Below are positions 47,157 to 56,835 of a DNA stretch of 64,000 nt, one piece after another (the stretch's first letter is position 1; every line of letters starts with the position of its first letter). The notes beneath the pieces are model-generated. The model was given only the letters and a program-made list of their open reading frames with translations, did not search any database and was not told the origin of the DNA. The position numbers and the translations under genes are program-made. The stretch is from Kryptolebias marmoratus (lineage: Eukaryota > Chordata > Actinopteri > Cyprinodontiformes > Rivulidae): positions 5,172,225 to 5,236,224 of the forward strand of contig NC_051438.1 in the NCBI RefSeq assembly GCF_001649575.2, read 5' to 3'.

Positions 47157-47453
47157 GCCAAGGTAGTGAAGGAGTGGTTCAGGGACAATGGTGTAAGCAT
47201 TCTAGAATGGCCAAATCAGAGCCCTGACCTCAATCCGATTGAGAACTTGTGGCGAGTCTTGAAGACCAGAGTGATGGCAAGGAAGCCGACCAACCTGATC
47301 CAGCTTGAGGCTTATGCCAAGGAAGAGTGGGCCAACATCCCACAGGAGACATGCAAGAAGCTTGTGGACACATACAAGAATCGTCTCGAAGCAGTCATAA
47401 AAAACAAAGGTTACACTATTGACTATAAAGAAAGACATTGGACCAGGGTATGA
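47157..47453 (+). CDS. Tc1-like transposase, C-terminal part
   Basis: This visible part of the transposase runs in one open frame from the gap to a TGA. It reads VKEWFRDNGVSILEWPNQSP, DLNPIENLWRVLKTRVMARK, with the Glu of NPIEN being the third catalytic acid of the DDE triad, and ends KNRLEAVIKNKGYTIDY plus a short tail. The last codons lie inside the right inverted repeat. The N-terminal DNA-binding domain and the first two Asp residues lie in the gap, so whether the gene is intact cannot be judged. From 47157 to the stop there are no frameshifts. The enzyme would cut and paste the element at TA sites in the nucleus. Confidence 0.85.
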   Translation, partial: AKVVKEWFRDNGVSILEWPNQSPDLNPIENLWRVLKTRVMARKPTNLIQLEAYAKEEWANIPQETCKKLVDTYKNRLEAVIKNKGYTIDYKERHWTRV

Positions 47454-47659
47454 ATAATTTTGAACATGGCTTTTTTGTAAATTAATTTATTGTATATTCA
47501 TGAAACGAAAAAGTTTCTTGAATTATGTTTTGATGTCACTCTCTAAGTTGTTGTTCATTTAGCAATCATAGACAAACTTGGAAAAAGCATTAATTTCTTC
47601 ACAAAAATAAAGAATATCACAAAAATGAACAAGGGTATGAATAATTTTGAGGACAACTG

Positions 47660-48178
47660 TATCTAAAACATGAGCAAAGATAATAATAAGACAAAAGTAC
47701 AGCTAAAATATGAGAAAGATAATCTAAATGAAATCATGAAACTAAACATATCTAAAATATAATACACTGAATAAGACACAAAAGTACAGAGTAAAATTTC
47801 TCTAAGTCATACCAAAGAAACCAAAGATAGGCTGAGGAGAACCAAACTATGATATAAAATAACTAAACTAGGATTTAAAAACCTCAGCCAAACAGATCAG
47901 ACATGATAAAAGCTAAGATAAACTAACTACTAACCTAAAATAAGTTTAAACAAGCAAAGTCAGGATAAAATTGACTAAGTCATACTAAAGTAAACTAGGG
48001 AAAAACCAAACTAAGATATAATAAGCAAACATAAACTAAACTACGATTTAAGAACTTCAGTTGAACAGTTGAAGATAAACTATACCATTTGCTAAAGCTA
48101 ATTCAACTAAAGTTTCAGCCAATTTACCTATGCTAATGCGGATTCAGTTATAGGTTCAGCTAATTCAACTATGCTAAT
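47660..48178 (+). repeat. Body of the dispersed repeat interrupted by Tc1
   Basis: A/C-rich DNA with recurrent AACTAAAC, GATAATCTAAATGAAATCAT and GATTTAA blocks. AATCTAAATGAAATCATGAAA also occurs before the Tc1 insertion. It runs into the 100-N gap. Confidence 0.55.
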
Positions 48179-48278
48179 NNNNNNNNNNNNNNNNNNNNNN
48201 NNNNNNNNNNNNNNNNNNNNNNNNNNNNNNNNNNNNNNNNNNNNNNNNNNNNNNNNNNNNNNNNNNNNNNNNNNNNNN
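48179..48278. other. Assembly gap (100 N)
   Basis: A fixed 100-N run, probably of unknown true size, just upstream of the orphan gene promoter. Confidence 1.
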
Positions 48279-48481
48279 AATGGCGACCGGGTCGAATTTT
48301 ATAAAATGCCAAAGAAATGTTTTTGTGTTGCTATGATGGAGATGATGGAACTTTAGAACCCCGGCCGACAGAACGTCAGACGGCTTTACGTACAGGCGCT
48401 TTGGCCATGTGACGTCATCACGCAGCGGAGTTTAGCTCCCGTAGCTAGCTAAATGCTAACTAACTCTTTTTAATGCTAACT
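48279..48481 (+). promoter_or_regulatory. Promoter and first exon of orphan gene, with CRE
   Basis: The segment carries a perfect palindromic CRE, TGACGTCA at 48410-48417, in a GC-richer island (GAACCCCGGCCGACAG, CACGCAGCGGAG). A plausible non-coding first exon ends at a strong donor, AACT|GTAAGTAAG (48481/48482). The gap at 48179 may remove further promoter sequence. CRE use by CREB/ATF is known in general; its use here is inferred. Confidence 0.45.
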
Positions 48482-48737
48482 GTAAGTAAGCTTTATGTTG
48501 TGGTGCATTTAGCTACTTCTCTGGAGTTATTTTAATGTGAACAGAGTTTAAAATTTCTATCAAAATCCTGCATGAAAAATCTTTTATAATTGTCATGTTG
48601 AATATCAGAGAGGTAAGCTGCTCCGGTCAGACAGTATCTATCTGTGGTTTTGCTTCTGACAGTTTCAGATTGTAAATGATTGTTTCTGACCTCAGTAATG
48701 ATTGTAGCTGTTTGTTCTCAGCTGTCTGATGTGAGAA

Positions 48738-49283
48738 ATGTTCTTAAAAGGATCTTATTTTCCATCAGATGGCCGACCACACATAGTCTACTTTCCACCA
48801 CCACCACCTCGGATTGAGACCCTGTACCTGCGCCGGCGTCCTCTTCCTGCTGAGGTTCCTGTAGCTATTGCTGAGGCCCCTGTAGCTGCTGCTGGGGCTC
48901 CTGTAGCTGCTGCTGGGGCTCCTGTAGCTGCTGCTGGGGCCCCTGTAGCTGCTGCTGGGGCCCCTGTAGCTGCTGCTGGGGCTCCTGTAGCTGCTGCTGG
49001 GGCTCCTGTAGCTGCTGCTGGGGCTCCTGTAGCTGCTGCTGGGGCTCCTGCAGCTTCCCAGTCTTCGGGCCTCACCTCCACAAAGAGGAGCAGGGAGGAC
49101 AGCTGCTCCGAACAGGTTAGTCCAAAGAAGCAGAGGATGAATGATGAGGATAATGAACAGCATTGTCCTCCCTCAGATTCCTCTCCTTCGACTTCGGACG
49201 GCAGCTCCTTCAGGTTCCGAAGATACTTTGAGAGGCCTTTCGCTTGGGAGGAGGAGGACGATGAGGACGACGAGGACGACTAG
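48738..49283 (+). CDS. Orphan repeat protein with NLS and acidic tail (181 aa)
   Basis: I do not recognise this protein. A strong acceptor (GTTTGTTCTCAG|, 48720-48721) lies 17 nt before the ATG. The product starts MFLKGSYFPSDGRPHIVYF, has a proline run, an Arg-rich stretch (LYLRRRPLP), then eight exact APVAAAG heptads (residues 47-102). A bipartite nuclear signal follows (KRSREDSCSEQVSPKKQR, 116-133), then a Ser-rich segment, the aromatic/basic block FRFRRYFERPFAWEE and a run of Asp/Glu to the stop. There is no signal peptide or membrane segment. It looks like a low-complexity nuclear protein. The 21-bp DNA repeat (48876-49043) makes both strands open, but the plus frame has the promoter, acceptor, biased composition and downstream poly(A) site. 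All introns proposed downstream fall after the stop codon, which is odd and could mean the true splicing differs. Confidence 0.55.
   Translation: MFLKGSYFPSDGRPHIVYFPPPPPRIETLYLRRRPLPAEVPVAIAEAPVAAAGAPVAAAGAPVAAAGAPVAAAGAPVAAAGAPVAAAGAPVAAAGAPVAAAGAPAASQSSGLTSTKRSREDSCSEQVSPKKQRMNDEDNEQHCPPSDSSPSTSDGSSFRFRRYFERPFAWEEEDDEDDEDD
48876..49043 (+). repeat. Coding 21-bp minisatellite (8 units)
   Basis: The unit GCTCCTGTAGCTGCTGCTGGG encodes APVAAAG. Units differ only by T/C at the third base of the first codon, so the array expanded recently. Confidence 0.95.
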
Positions 49284-49440
49284 AGTCCCACAACCCTGCG
49301 TGCTGCAGGATTGGACAACCTTCACGTCTGGCGAGGTTTGAAGTGCCTTAGGTAGCGTCTTGCACCAGGGCCAGTTTGTATATAGTTCTTTTGTTTAAAA
49401 ACTGAAAGGCTTGCCTTTGCCTCTGGCGGGGCTCTGATTT

Positions 49441-50583
49441 GGTTTTTGTTGGGGGTGCTGACTCCTGGAAAACAAAGGTGAGTATCTTTTAATTAGAAAT
49501 GTTTAGAAAATGTCACTAATTTACAAAATGTATTAATATTTATTTTGTCTTTTTATGGCAGGAAATCAACAGGGGGAAACCCCTAAGATAAGTACCTGTT
49601 TCTAAAATATGTTAAGAAAATTCTAAGTATTTACAAAGTTTATGGATAATAATGTTTCTTTATTTTTTGGTTTGTCTTTTTGTAGATTTCTACCAGCTGG
49701 GGCAAAAAAGATACGTGCATTTTTAAAAGGAATGTTTAATTTTCAATGTCAGTTTCTTCTGAAATTATAAGAAATTTGACGTATTAACAAAGTTTATGGA
49801 TAATAATGTTCCATTTTTTATTTTTATTTGCAGAGGGGGAGGAGGGGGGGTCGGTGCGAACACTTGAAAAACAAAGGTAAAAAGCTTTTTTAGTAGAAAT
49901 GTTTAGAAAATGTTACATCTTCACAAAATGTATCATTAGGTATTTTGTCGTTTTATTGCAGGTTGTAAATACGCCCCCCCCCCCCAAGATAAGTACATAT
50001 TTAAAGGAAATGTTTAGTTTTTAATGTAATTTTCTTGTAAAATTCAAACATTTTCTAACATTTATCGTTTATCTGTTAATGTTTTGTAGGTTGGTAACAA
50101 CTAGAAAATGATCTGGAAGAAAGATAAGTACCATTTTCCAAGTAATGTGTGGAAAAATATAAATATATTTAAATATATTTACACAATTTATTGATATTAA
50201 TATTAACTTGTGTTGTTTTTTTATTGTAGGCTGCAAACAGCTGGGGAAAAGGTGACGAAAGATAAGTAGCATTTAAAAGAAATCTTTAGAAGATTTTATG
50301 TGTTTATGACTTTTATGAATCATGATGCTGTGTTTCTGGTTAGTTTTGTAGGTTTCTAACAGCTGGGACAAAACAAAGGTGAGTTCATTTTTTAAATTGC
50401 TATGTACTTATAAAATGTATTTATATTTATCTGTCATCTTGTTTGTTAGTTTTGTGCTTTGCTGACTGCTGTGGAAATACAAAGATAAGTGTCATCAAAA
50501 GAAACATGTCAAATTCTGTTTTTTCAAGATATTTCAAATAGATTTCTCTTCTTGCAGGTCTAACTGCTGGGAAAGAAGATAAG
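49441..50583 (+). repeat. Tandem array of exon-intron-like units
   Basis: Nine successive units of 98-148 bp share one layout: a T-rich tract ending TTGTAG or TTGCAG, a core of 21-43 nt often reading GTTTCTAACAGCTGGGACAA, then AAAG, then GTGAGT or ATAAGT, then AT-rich DNA. The AG ends are at 49561, 49685, 49833, 49961, 50089, 50229, 50351, 50449 and 50557. The proposed cores end at 49587, 49710, 49876, 49988, 50123, 50261, 50378, 50484 and 50578; an additional donor, AAAG|GTGAGT, lies at 49477/49478. Donor positions 49477, 49876 and 50378 have GT. Six others read AG|ATAAGT and one reads AG|ATACGT. The spacer sequences of units at 49478 and 49877 are clearly homologous, so the units arose by tandem duplication. 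Confidence 0.8.
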
Positions 50584-50920
50584 TGTGGTTAAAAAACATC
50601 AATGCAAAGAAAATCCTGTGTGTACGTTTTTTATTCTTATTGTGTGTGTGTGTGTGTGTGCTAAGAGCCTGTGAAGTGACCTCTGACCTGCAGCTCAGAG
50701 GGTCTCCTCACCCCCCTCTGCCTGCTTCTGTTCCACTCAGAGAGGATCCTGTCTCTCTCCGTCTGTCCCTGCTCTTGTCCTCACAGGACTCCAGTCCAGA
50801 AAGGTCCACCTGTATGTCCTCTGTGCCGTCCTCCTGAACTGCTGGATCTGCCTGGTCTCTCCAGGCCCCCCCTCCACCTGCCCAGTTTAAAACAGAAAAT
50901 AAAAAATAAAACTTGGTGTA
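50558..50920 (+). terminator. Putative last exon and poly(A) signals of orphan gene
   Basis: After the last AG at 50557 the sequence is free of further units and ends with two AATAAA hexamers (50898-50903 and 50905-50910), followed by a T-rich stretch. It includes a (GT)n tract at about 50640-50660 and a C/T-rich segment. It is interpreted as 3' UTR. Confidence 0.5.
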
Positions 50921-50929
50921 TATTAAAAC

Positions 50930-52290
50930 TTTTAAAATGTTTTTATTGTTACAGTAAATATAGAAGATGGTGTTTCTGTATTTTGTGTTGGGCCTTTAAA
51001 ACCCACTTCACTTTAAATGCTGAACACACCTGGTGTGTTTGTGTCGAACACATTGATCCAAAGTCCAGCCTCAGGTAGAAGAACGGGGAAGCGGTTGCCA
51101 CGACAACCAGAACAACTCAACAAAAAGCTGTCGAACCAAAGAAGGCTGCAGTCAGGTGACTCTGACAGGGAAACAAATCTAAAAGCAGAACAGTGGTGGT
51201 CAGGACTCTCTGCGTCTCTGGGACTTGGACACGCTGGAGACAGGAGACGTCTTCATCATACTGCGGTGTCATGAACATCCCAGTGTCCTCTCTGTCCTCT
51301 GGGTTACCTCCAGTCAGAGTCCAGATCTGAAACAATCTGCTTCTTTTTCCTTAAAGTCACTCAGGGTTTCATTAGTAATATTCAACAGCAGCACATTCAG
51401 GGATTTTCAGACAAAACAAACAATAAATGTGAGCTAAATGATGAATCTGTCCTCAAGAAGAGGAAACATTCAGGAGCCAATGAAGGCCTCCAGCAGTAAG
51501 AGGGAGTTGATTTAATACTTTTCATCAGCAGAAGGCTATTAACCCTCTGAGGAGAATAAACATGTACACCACTTGTTTCCTGAAATATCTCGTTTTTTTG
51601 ACTGAAATCAGGAAAGAGTACAGTGGAAAATATGGAAGTAATTTGCTTTCATCATTTGTTTCTGTTCATTTTGTTTAGACAACAGTTTGTTTGGGAGCTG
51701 ATGAGTCTTAATTTAGTTTAGTTTTTAAATAAAATGTTAAACTAGTTATTATTACTGCAGACTATGGGGGAAGTGCACTGATGTGGTGATTAGAGACTGG
51801 AGGGGTTACATGCATCATGTGTGCCATCCCATCATAAACAGACTCCCATCATGGAGTGAATCAGTTGGACTCGCTGATTGGATGACCAACTTCGTTCAGG
51901 ACGACATGCAGCTCACTGTGGCAGAGATTTAGTCAGAAGACACCAACCTCTGACTCGTGTCTGTAAGGACTTGTCAGCTTGTTGGAGTTTTCAGAGGGTC
52001 TCTGTGGTCCCTCTTTCACCAACAGCTGCACCAATAAAATAATTGACATACCTGAGGCTGGAAAATATGTTTAATTAATATTATGCTCACTTCCTCCTGA
52101 TGTAGCTAATTAGCATCACACCTAAATTTATATTTAATGTATGTGCTTTACTCAAACTAACAATCTCTACTTAATCAGACGTCTGCTTGACAGCAAAAAC
52201 AGATATTGTATTTGTTTAGATCACTGTAAATAGATTCAGGCAGGATGGAGTTAATAAACTTATAAAATATTTTTTTATTAAGTATAAAAC
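50930..52290. other. No gene recognised
   Basis: Unique-looking DNA. Short frames at about 51017-51437 have no motif and no splice support. Confidence 0.45.
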
Positions 52291-52400
52291 TTAATTCAGA
52301 CCTTTGTTCACTCTCAAAGCAGTCTTTCTAACAACCATGTTTTATTGTCACCTGCTGCTGAACACACACTGACTGTGTGTGTGTACGTGCACTTTTCTGT
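52290..52400 (+). repeat. Repeat shared in inverted orientation with 62830-62940
   Basis: TTGTTCACTCTCAAAGCAGTC, CATGTTTTATTGTCACCTGC and TGCTGAACACACACTGA also appear, reverse complemented, near 62830-62940. This is a diverged dispersed repeat. Confidence 0.55.
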
Positions 52401-53021
52401 CATGTTAGCAAAAATATTTCCTGTACCACTGGGCAGACTAATGAACAGTAATCACAGGAGGTGCCCCTCTGAAAATATTATCACACAACTTCAAGGATTT
52501 GGGATTTTCTTTTCTTTCAACAGAAGCCGTGAAAATAAAAACACTTCCATTTGTTGTTTAAAGGATGCCCAGTAAAGAATCTGACTCAGTGTTAGCCTCC
52601 CACAGAACAAAAAGAAATCCTCTAAGCTGCATTGTAGAATTTACAGTCCTCTCCTGTGCAGGAAAGGCCCAGCTGGATAAAGGGTTTCTGATTACAGGTC
52701 CAGCCTGCACCTTTTGACCCATGTTGGTCTGAAACATCCCCCCCCAGGGTGTATTAGGAGAGCTGAACCCAGTGTTCATGGTCTCATATCCAGCCTCAGC
52801 AGGTTGGCTCGGGGTCAGACTTTGGCTAATGGCACCATCAGGGGACAGGTCGCCTCCAGTGACATCTCCAGTTCAGGTGTCTGCTCCAAAGATATCATAG
52901 TTTCAGGAGGAAATCCACCTTTGTCTCTCTCAACAAGAATGTTTGGGTATTTTTTTTTTTTCAAATTTCATTTGGAGTACATTAGTGGTGAATAATATTT
53001 AATCTTCCTAAACTAAGTAAG

Positions 53022-53640
53022 TCATTTTAGAAATACTCTTAAAGCCTGATAGACAAGACATGCACAATGTCTGGTTTTAGCTTCAAATGTGTATGTATGC
53101 AAGTCCAAGCAGGCCCATCTGTGAACCTTAAATCTGAAAAGAATCTGAAAGCAGTAATAAAGCACTTCCTTTCCATGTGAGCCCTCATCCACTGTCCCGG
53201 CTGCATATTTACCCAGTGGTGATAGTTTTTGCTTGCCCTCTGCATCAGCCGTGGTCTCATCCTGGGATAACTCTCCTGGCATGTTTTTCTTTTCTTCTTC
53301 ACTCTTTTCTGAGGCAGTGCAGTTCCACTTTCATATCTGTCTCTTAATCCTGCTCATCAATTGTTTTTTTTTTTTTAATTTGCCCATTTCACAAAACTGT
53401 CTGCTGCATCATTGACAGTCATGAAATCCCTGGATATCTGTTTCAGGGCATCATGTGTTGTAACCACCATCCCATGGGCAGAGGGAATGTTCATCCCTTC
53501 TGTCTAAAAATACTTTGACAATGGAGATGTAATCTCAATAAATAACTGAGGTGTGAGGATGGTTTCATACTTCAGTAAAATCTCTTGGTATCCTCTAGTT
53601 TTGGCATGTACGTTTCCTGGGAGAGCACAAAAAGGACAGG
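53022..53640 (-). pseudogene. hAT/TTF-type transposase relic
   Basis: On the minus strand broken frames read RGYQEILLKYETILTPQLFI and, after a stop, HGMVVTTHDALKQISRDFMT, VNDAADSFVKWAN. A downstream frame then reads KKNMPGELSQDETTADAEGK. The order and sequence style resemble ZMYM1/TTF-type hAT transposase-derived proteins common in fish. There are several stops and an oligo-T insertion, so it is not functional. Confidence 0.4.
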
Positions 53641-53940
53641 GACGGCATATTGAAATGCACCATGCTCCACTGAGGGCGTCACAGAAGGACAGGCAATATA
53701 AAGGGCGATACTAAAGAACAGAACAACAAACACCTAGTGGGAAACAACTGGTAGCAGGTGAGAGTAGGCGTGGCACGAGTGGAAGTGAGGAATGGAAAAC
53801 CAAACACTGGGGAAACTGGCAGACACAAGGAAACACAGGTAGGACAATAAAAAAAAAAACTTTTTTTATTAAGAAAAGATTCTTAATAAACAACAAAAGC
53901 TGAGATCTAGACAAAACTAAGAAGTTCAAACACAAAGCCC
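53640..53940 (-). mobile_element. LTR-like dispersed sequence
   Basis: A/G-rich with GGAAACAACTGGTAGCAGG, GGCGTGGCACGAGTGG and AGACACAAGGAAACACAGG, like the minus-oriented copies at 34570 and 43394. Confidence 0.4.
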
Positions 53941-54705
53941 TTTAAATCATCAAGACAAAGTGTGAACCTGTAGACGAGTTCTTTTAGTTTAGAACGTGGC
54001 ACAATTAATTAGCTCATTGCTGGCATTTTTTTAAAACTTTTTTTAGAAAACAGACACACACACAAGTCTAAGATGTCTGGCAATAAAAGCCCACACAAGA
54101 GCTTGGTGGCCATCACCTTAAAAAAAGGTCTATGCTGCAAACAAAGAGGGAGAGGCTAATTATGAATTCTGTGTTAGACTTTTCTCACACTGTTTCCTTG
54201 TTCAGTTTATCCTAATCTCTCTGTACAGCTCATAGATACAAGCCTATAACCAGGCAGGGCTGTGTGGTGACACGTGCACCGTCCTTTGAGATCTAATTTC
54301 CATCAGCCACTAAAGGCTGCTCCATCCTCCACAAGAACCGAGAAAACTGTTCTCTCTCCCTGGGCTGCCAGTACAGAATGGTACCATTTTTTCTCTTAAT
54401 TATTTCTAGAACTATTGTGTGATTGGGCTGAAATCTGAAGTGGGCGTGGTCAGAGTGGACAAGTGGAAATGCTGACTGCTTTTCTGTTGTTTGTACAATG
54501 GATCGTTTTGAGGCCGAGGAGTTCTGCGCCTGAGTTTTTGTGAAGTATAAAGTGTCCTGGCAAGAACTAACTTTATTCTTGTTCAAGAAAACAAAAAAGT
54601 TTTGTTCTTGCAGAGTATGTAATAGACTTTAATCAGTCACTTCTATAGGGTTCTCACTCCGCTGATCTTCTTGCTGTGTTCCCATTGAGGCCTGAGATCA
54701 AAGGA

Positions 54706-55294
54706 CACTATATTGCCAAAAATATTTGCTCATCTATCTTCACTCATCTTTGTCCCTCCAGAGAACATGTCTGCATTGCTTTGGAGTCCAGTGGCGGTGT
54801 GCATCACACCACTGCATCAGACATCTTGCACTTGGAAATGGAAGACTGATGAATGATGCAGCTGCTCAGCCATGGAAACCCATTCCATGAAGCTCTCTCT
54901 GCTCTGTTCCTGAGCTGATCTGAAGGCTGCATGATGTTTGGAGGTCTGCAGCTGTTGACTCTGCAGATCGTTGGCAACCTCTGTAAACTATGAGCCTCAG
55001 CATCCTCTGAGCCCGCTCAGTGGTTTTATGTGGCCTGCCTACCATTTTGTGGTTGAGTTGCTGTCATTCCCAATCACTTCCACTTTGTTTCAGTAGGGAG
55101 GAAATTTCACAATAGGTGGCGTCCTATCGTGGTACCATGCTGGAATTCACTGAGCTCCTGAGAGCGACCCATTCTTTCACAAATGTTTGTAGAAGCAGTC
55201 TGCATGCCTAGGTGCTTGGTTTTATACACCTGTGGTCATCGAAGAGATTTGAACACCTGAATTTAATTATTTGGATGGGTGAGGGAATATAGTG
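54706..55294 (-). mobile_element. Internally deleted Tc1-like element
   Basis: Both ends are inverted copies of CACTATATT: left CACTATATTGCCAAAAATAT, right (read inward) CACTATATTCCCTCACCCAT. The interior, on the minus strand, holds relics of a Tc1 family common in fish: AAGAATGGGTCGCTCTCAGG, AGCTCAGTGAATTCCAGC and CATGGAATGGGTTTCC. The catalytic C-terminal part is deleted. The right end adjoins TA. Confidence 0.75.
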
Positions 55295-55299
55295 TATGT

Positions 55300-56700
55300 G
55301 CTTTACAACATAGTTCCTAATAGAGGTGACACTTTCTGGTAATAAAGTGTGTTCATTGCAGTTGGTAATAACTTGTGACCCTGTTGAATAAATTAAGGTA
55401 CAGCTAATCATAATGAGAAAAGGAGGAAGAACAAGTAAAAAAAAAAAGTCTGTTGGAAGTCCCTCTGAAAGTGACTCACTGATGAGGCTGGAAGGGATGC
55501 ACACTGAACAAATCTGTAACTTATTAAATTAGTGTTGGTCTCCACGGCATGCTCAGTAATGTTCCCTCTATTTCATTAATGTTTCTTTTACTGTGCCTCA
55601 CGTGCATTTTCAGCCAGACTTGTGTCATCAGTTTTGGTTATATTTCTTGCAGGGTGACTTTGCTGTCTTCAGTGTATGAAAGTAAACGAAACACTTTCAT
55701 TAGTTAGGTACAAAGATTTTATACCTATAGGGGTGACTCTGAACATATGAAACTCTCAAAAATCAAAAACTCAGAAAAGCAGAAGCTCTCAGAGAGCCAT
55801 AGCTTCAATAAAAAATAGTGAGATATGGATCATGATCTGAATCACAACAATTTTTTTTTTGTGAGAACCCCAACATCTCTTGAAAATGTCATCCAAATCT
55901 GTTCATTAGTTTTCATGTAGTCTTGCTAACAGATGGACAAACAAACATCACTGAATACATAACCTTTTTGGCAGAGGCATAGATTTGAAGGGTGTCAGTG
56001 GAGCAACTGTGACACTTCCTCTGTAATAATCTAAACTGACATTATGATGTATAAATTGTGAGATTAATATAGAAATACAAATGATTTTTCCCAGTGACAT
56101 TTTATGGAGAATTTAGATCATTTAACTTAATGAATAAAGAAAGAAAAAAAATCAAATTTATTCATTTCTAATGCCATACATCAAACCAGTCAAAAACCCC
56201 ACTGAATATCTGAACAACACTGACTTTGAATTAGGAAGAGAATACAAAAAATATGATTAAGGCATTCTTTCTGTTGCCCTGATGCACATTACTCAGGAAT
56301 TAAAGGCAAAAAAAATCTTTTCGCTGAAATTTTTTTTCTTTATTTGTTGAAAGTAGCGTCTGTTTAGTCCCTGTATCATAATTACATTGGATGGGTTTAA
56401 CAAGACCAACACAAAAAACGTTTTGTTTTTTTAATCTTCTCATTTTTACAAATGATGGAAATCTGTCGTGGCAACGGAGAACTCTAATCCCTGATTACCT
56501 CAAATCAGATACCCGACATGTTTTCTGAGCTGCAAAGTCGTCAAGAACTTGATCTGTCTCATTAGACTTTTTCTCTTGCTTCTTCTGAGTCAAAATCAAG
56601 GATTACTGAAAAATTCTAACTTATTTTTCTTGGCTTCAAAGTTGACTAACTGTTATGTGAAATCATAAATCAGGCTCAGTTTTGCAAGTCAAATGAGTAG
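55300..56700. other. AT-rich DNA, no gene seen
   Basis: No coding frame. A relic at about 55860-55970 (AACATCTCTTGAAAATGTCA, CTAACAGATGGACAAACAAA) is another common dispersed repeat in minus orientation. The block 56350-56580 is less repetitive and unassigned. Confidence 0.45.
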
Positions 56701-56744
56701 CAATAGAGACTCGATCTGTCACAGATCAGTGAGCCAGATCTAAT

Positions 56745-56835
56745 ACATTTAAATTATTATCTTGAAGGCCAGATAAAATCTTAGTAAGGGCCAGATTTGG
56801 CCCACTGGCCTTGAGATCAACACATGTGTCCTAAA
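56745..56835. mobile_element. hAT-like terminal fragment
   Basis: GGGCCAGATTTGGCCCACTG, GCCTTGAGATCAACACATGTG matches the 'gggccttgagtttgacacatg' end of common vertebrate hAT elements. A second such end is at 63772-63850. Confidence 0.55.

Larger units (their letters stand above)
46153..47659 (+). mobile_element. Nearly intact Tc1-like transposon, IR/DR type
   Basis: The terminal inverted repeats are about 247 bp each (46153-46399 and 47413-47659) and differ at only a handful of positions, so the copy is young. Each repeat contains an outer and an inner direct repeat of TCAAAATTATTCATACCC (46162-46179, 46349-46366; inverted at 47446-47463 and 47633-47650). This is the IR/DR layout known from Sleeping Beauty-like Tc1 elements. 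The right end is followed by TA; the left target dinucleotide looks mutated. Total length near 1.5 kb fits a full element, but the middle 757 positions are N. Confidence 0.9.

Noticed and set aside
48765..49163. Minus-strand frames rich in YRSPSSS or AAATGAP across the 21-bp repeat
   Set aside because: They are open only because the repeat unit lacks stops on both strands. Promoter, acceptor and poly(A) signals are all on the plus strand.
51017..51437. Plus-strand frames of 70-85 codons near 51.0-51.4 kb
   Set aside because: No recognisable domain and no convincing exon borders.
54293..54586. 97-codon minus-strand frame
   Set aside because: No motif, ordinary composition and no splice or promoter support; length is compatible with chance.
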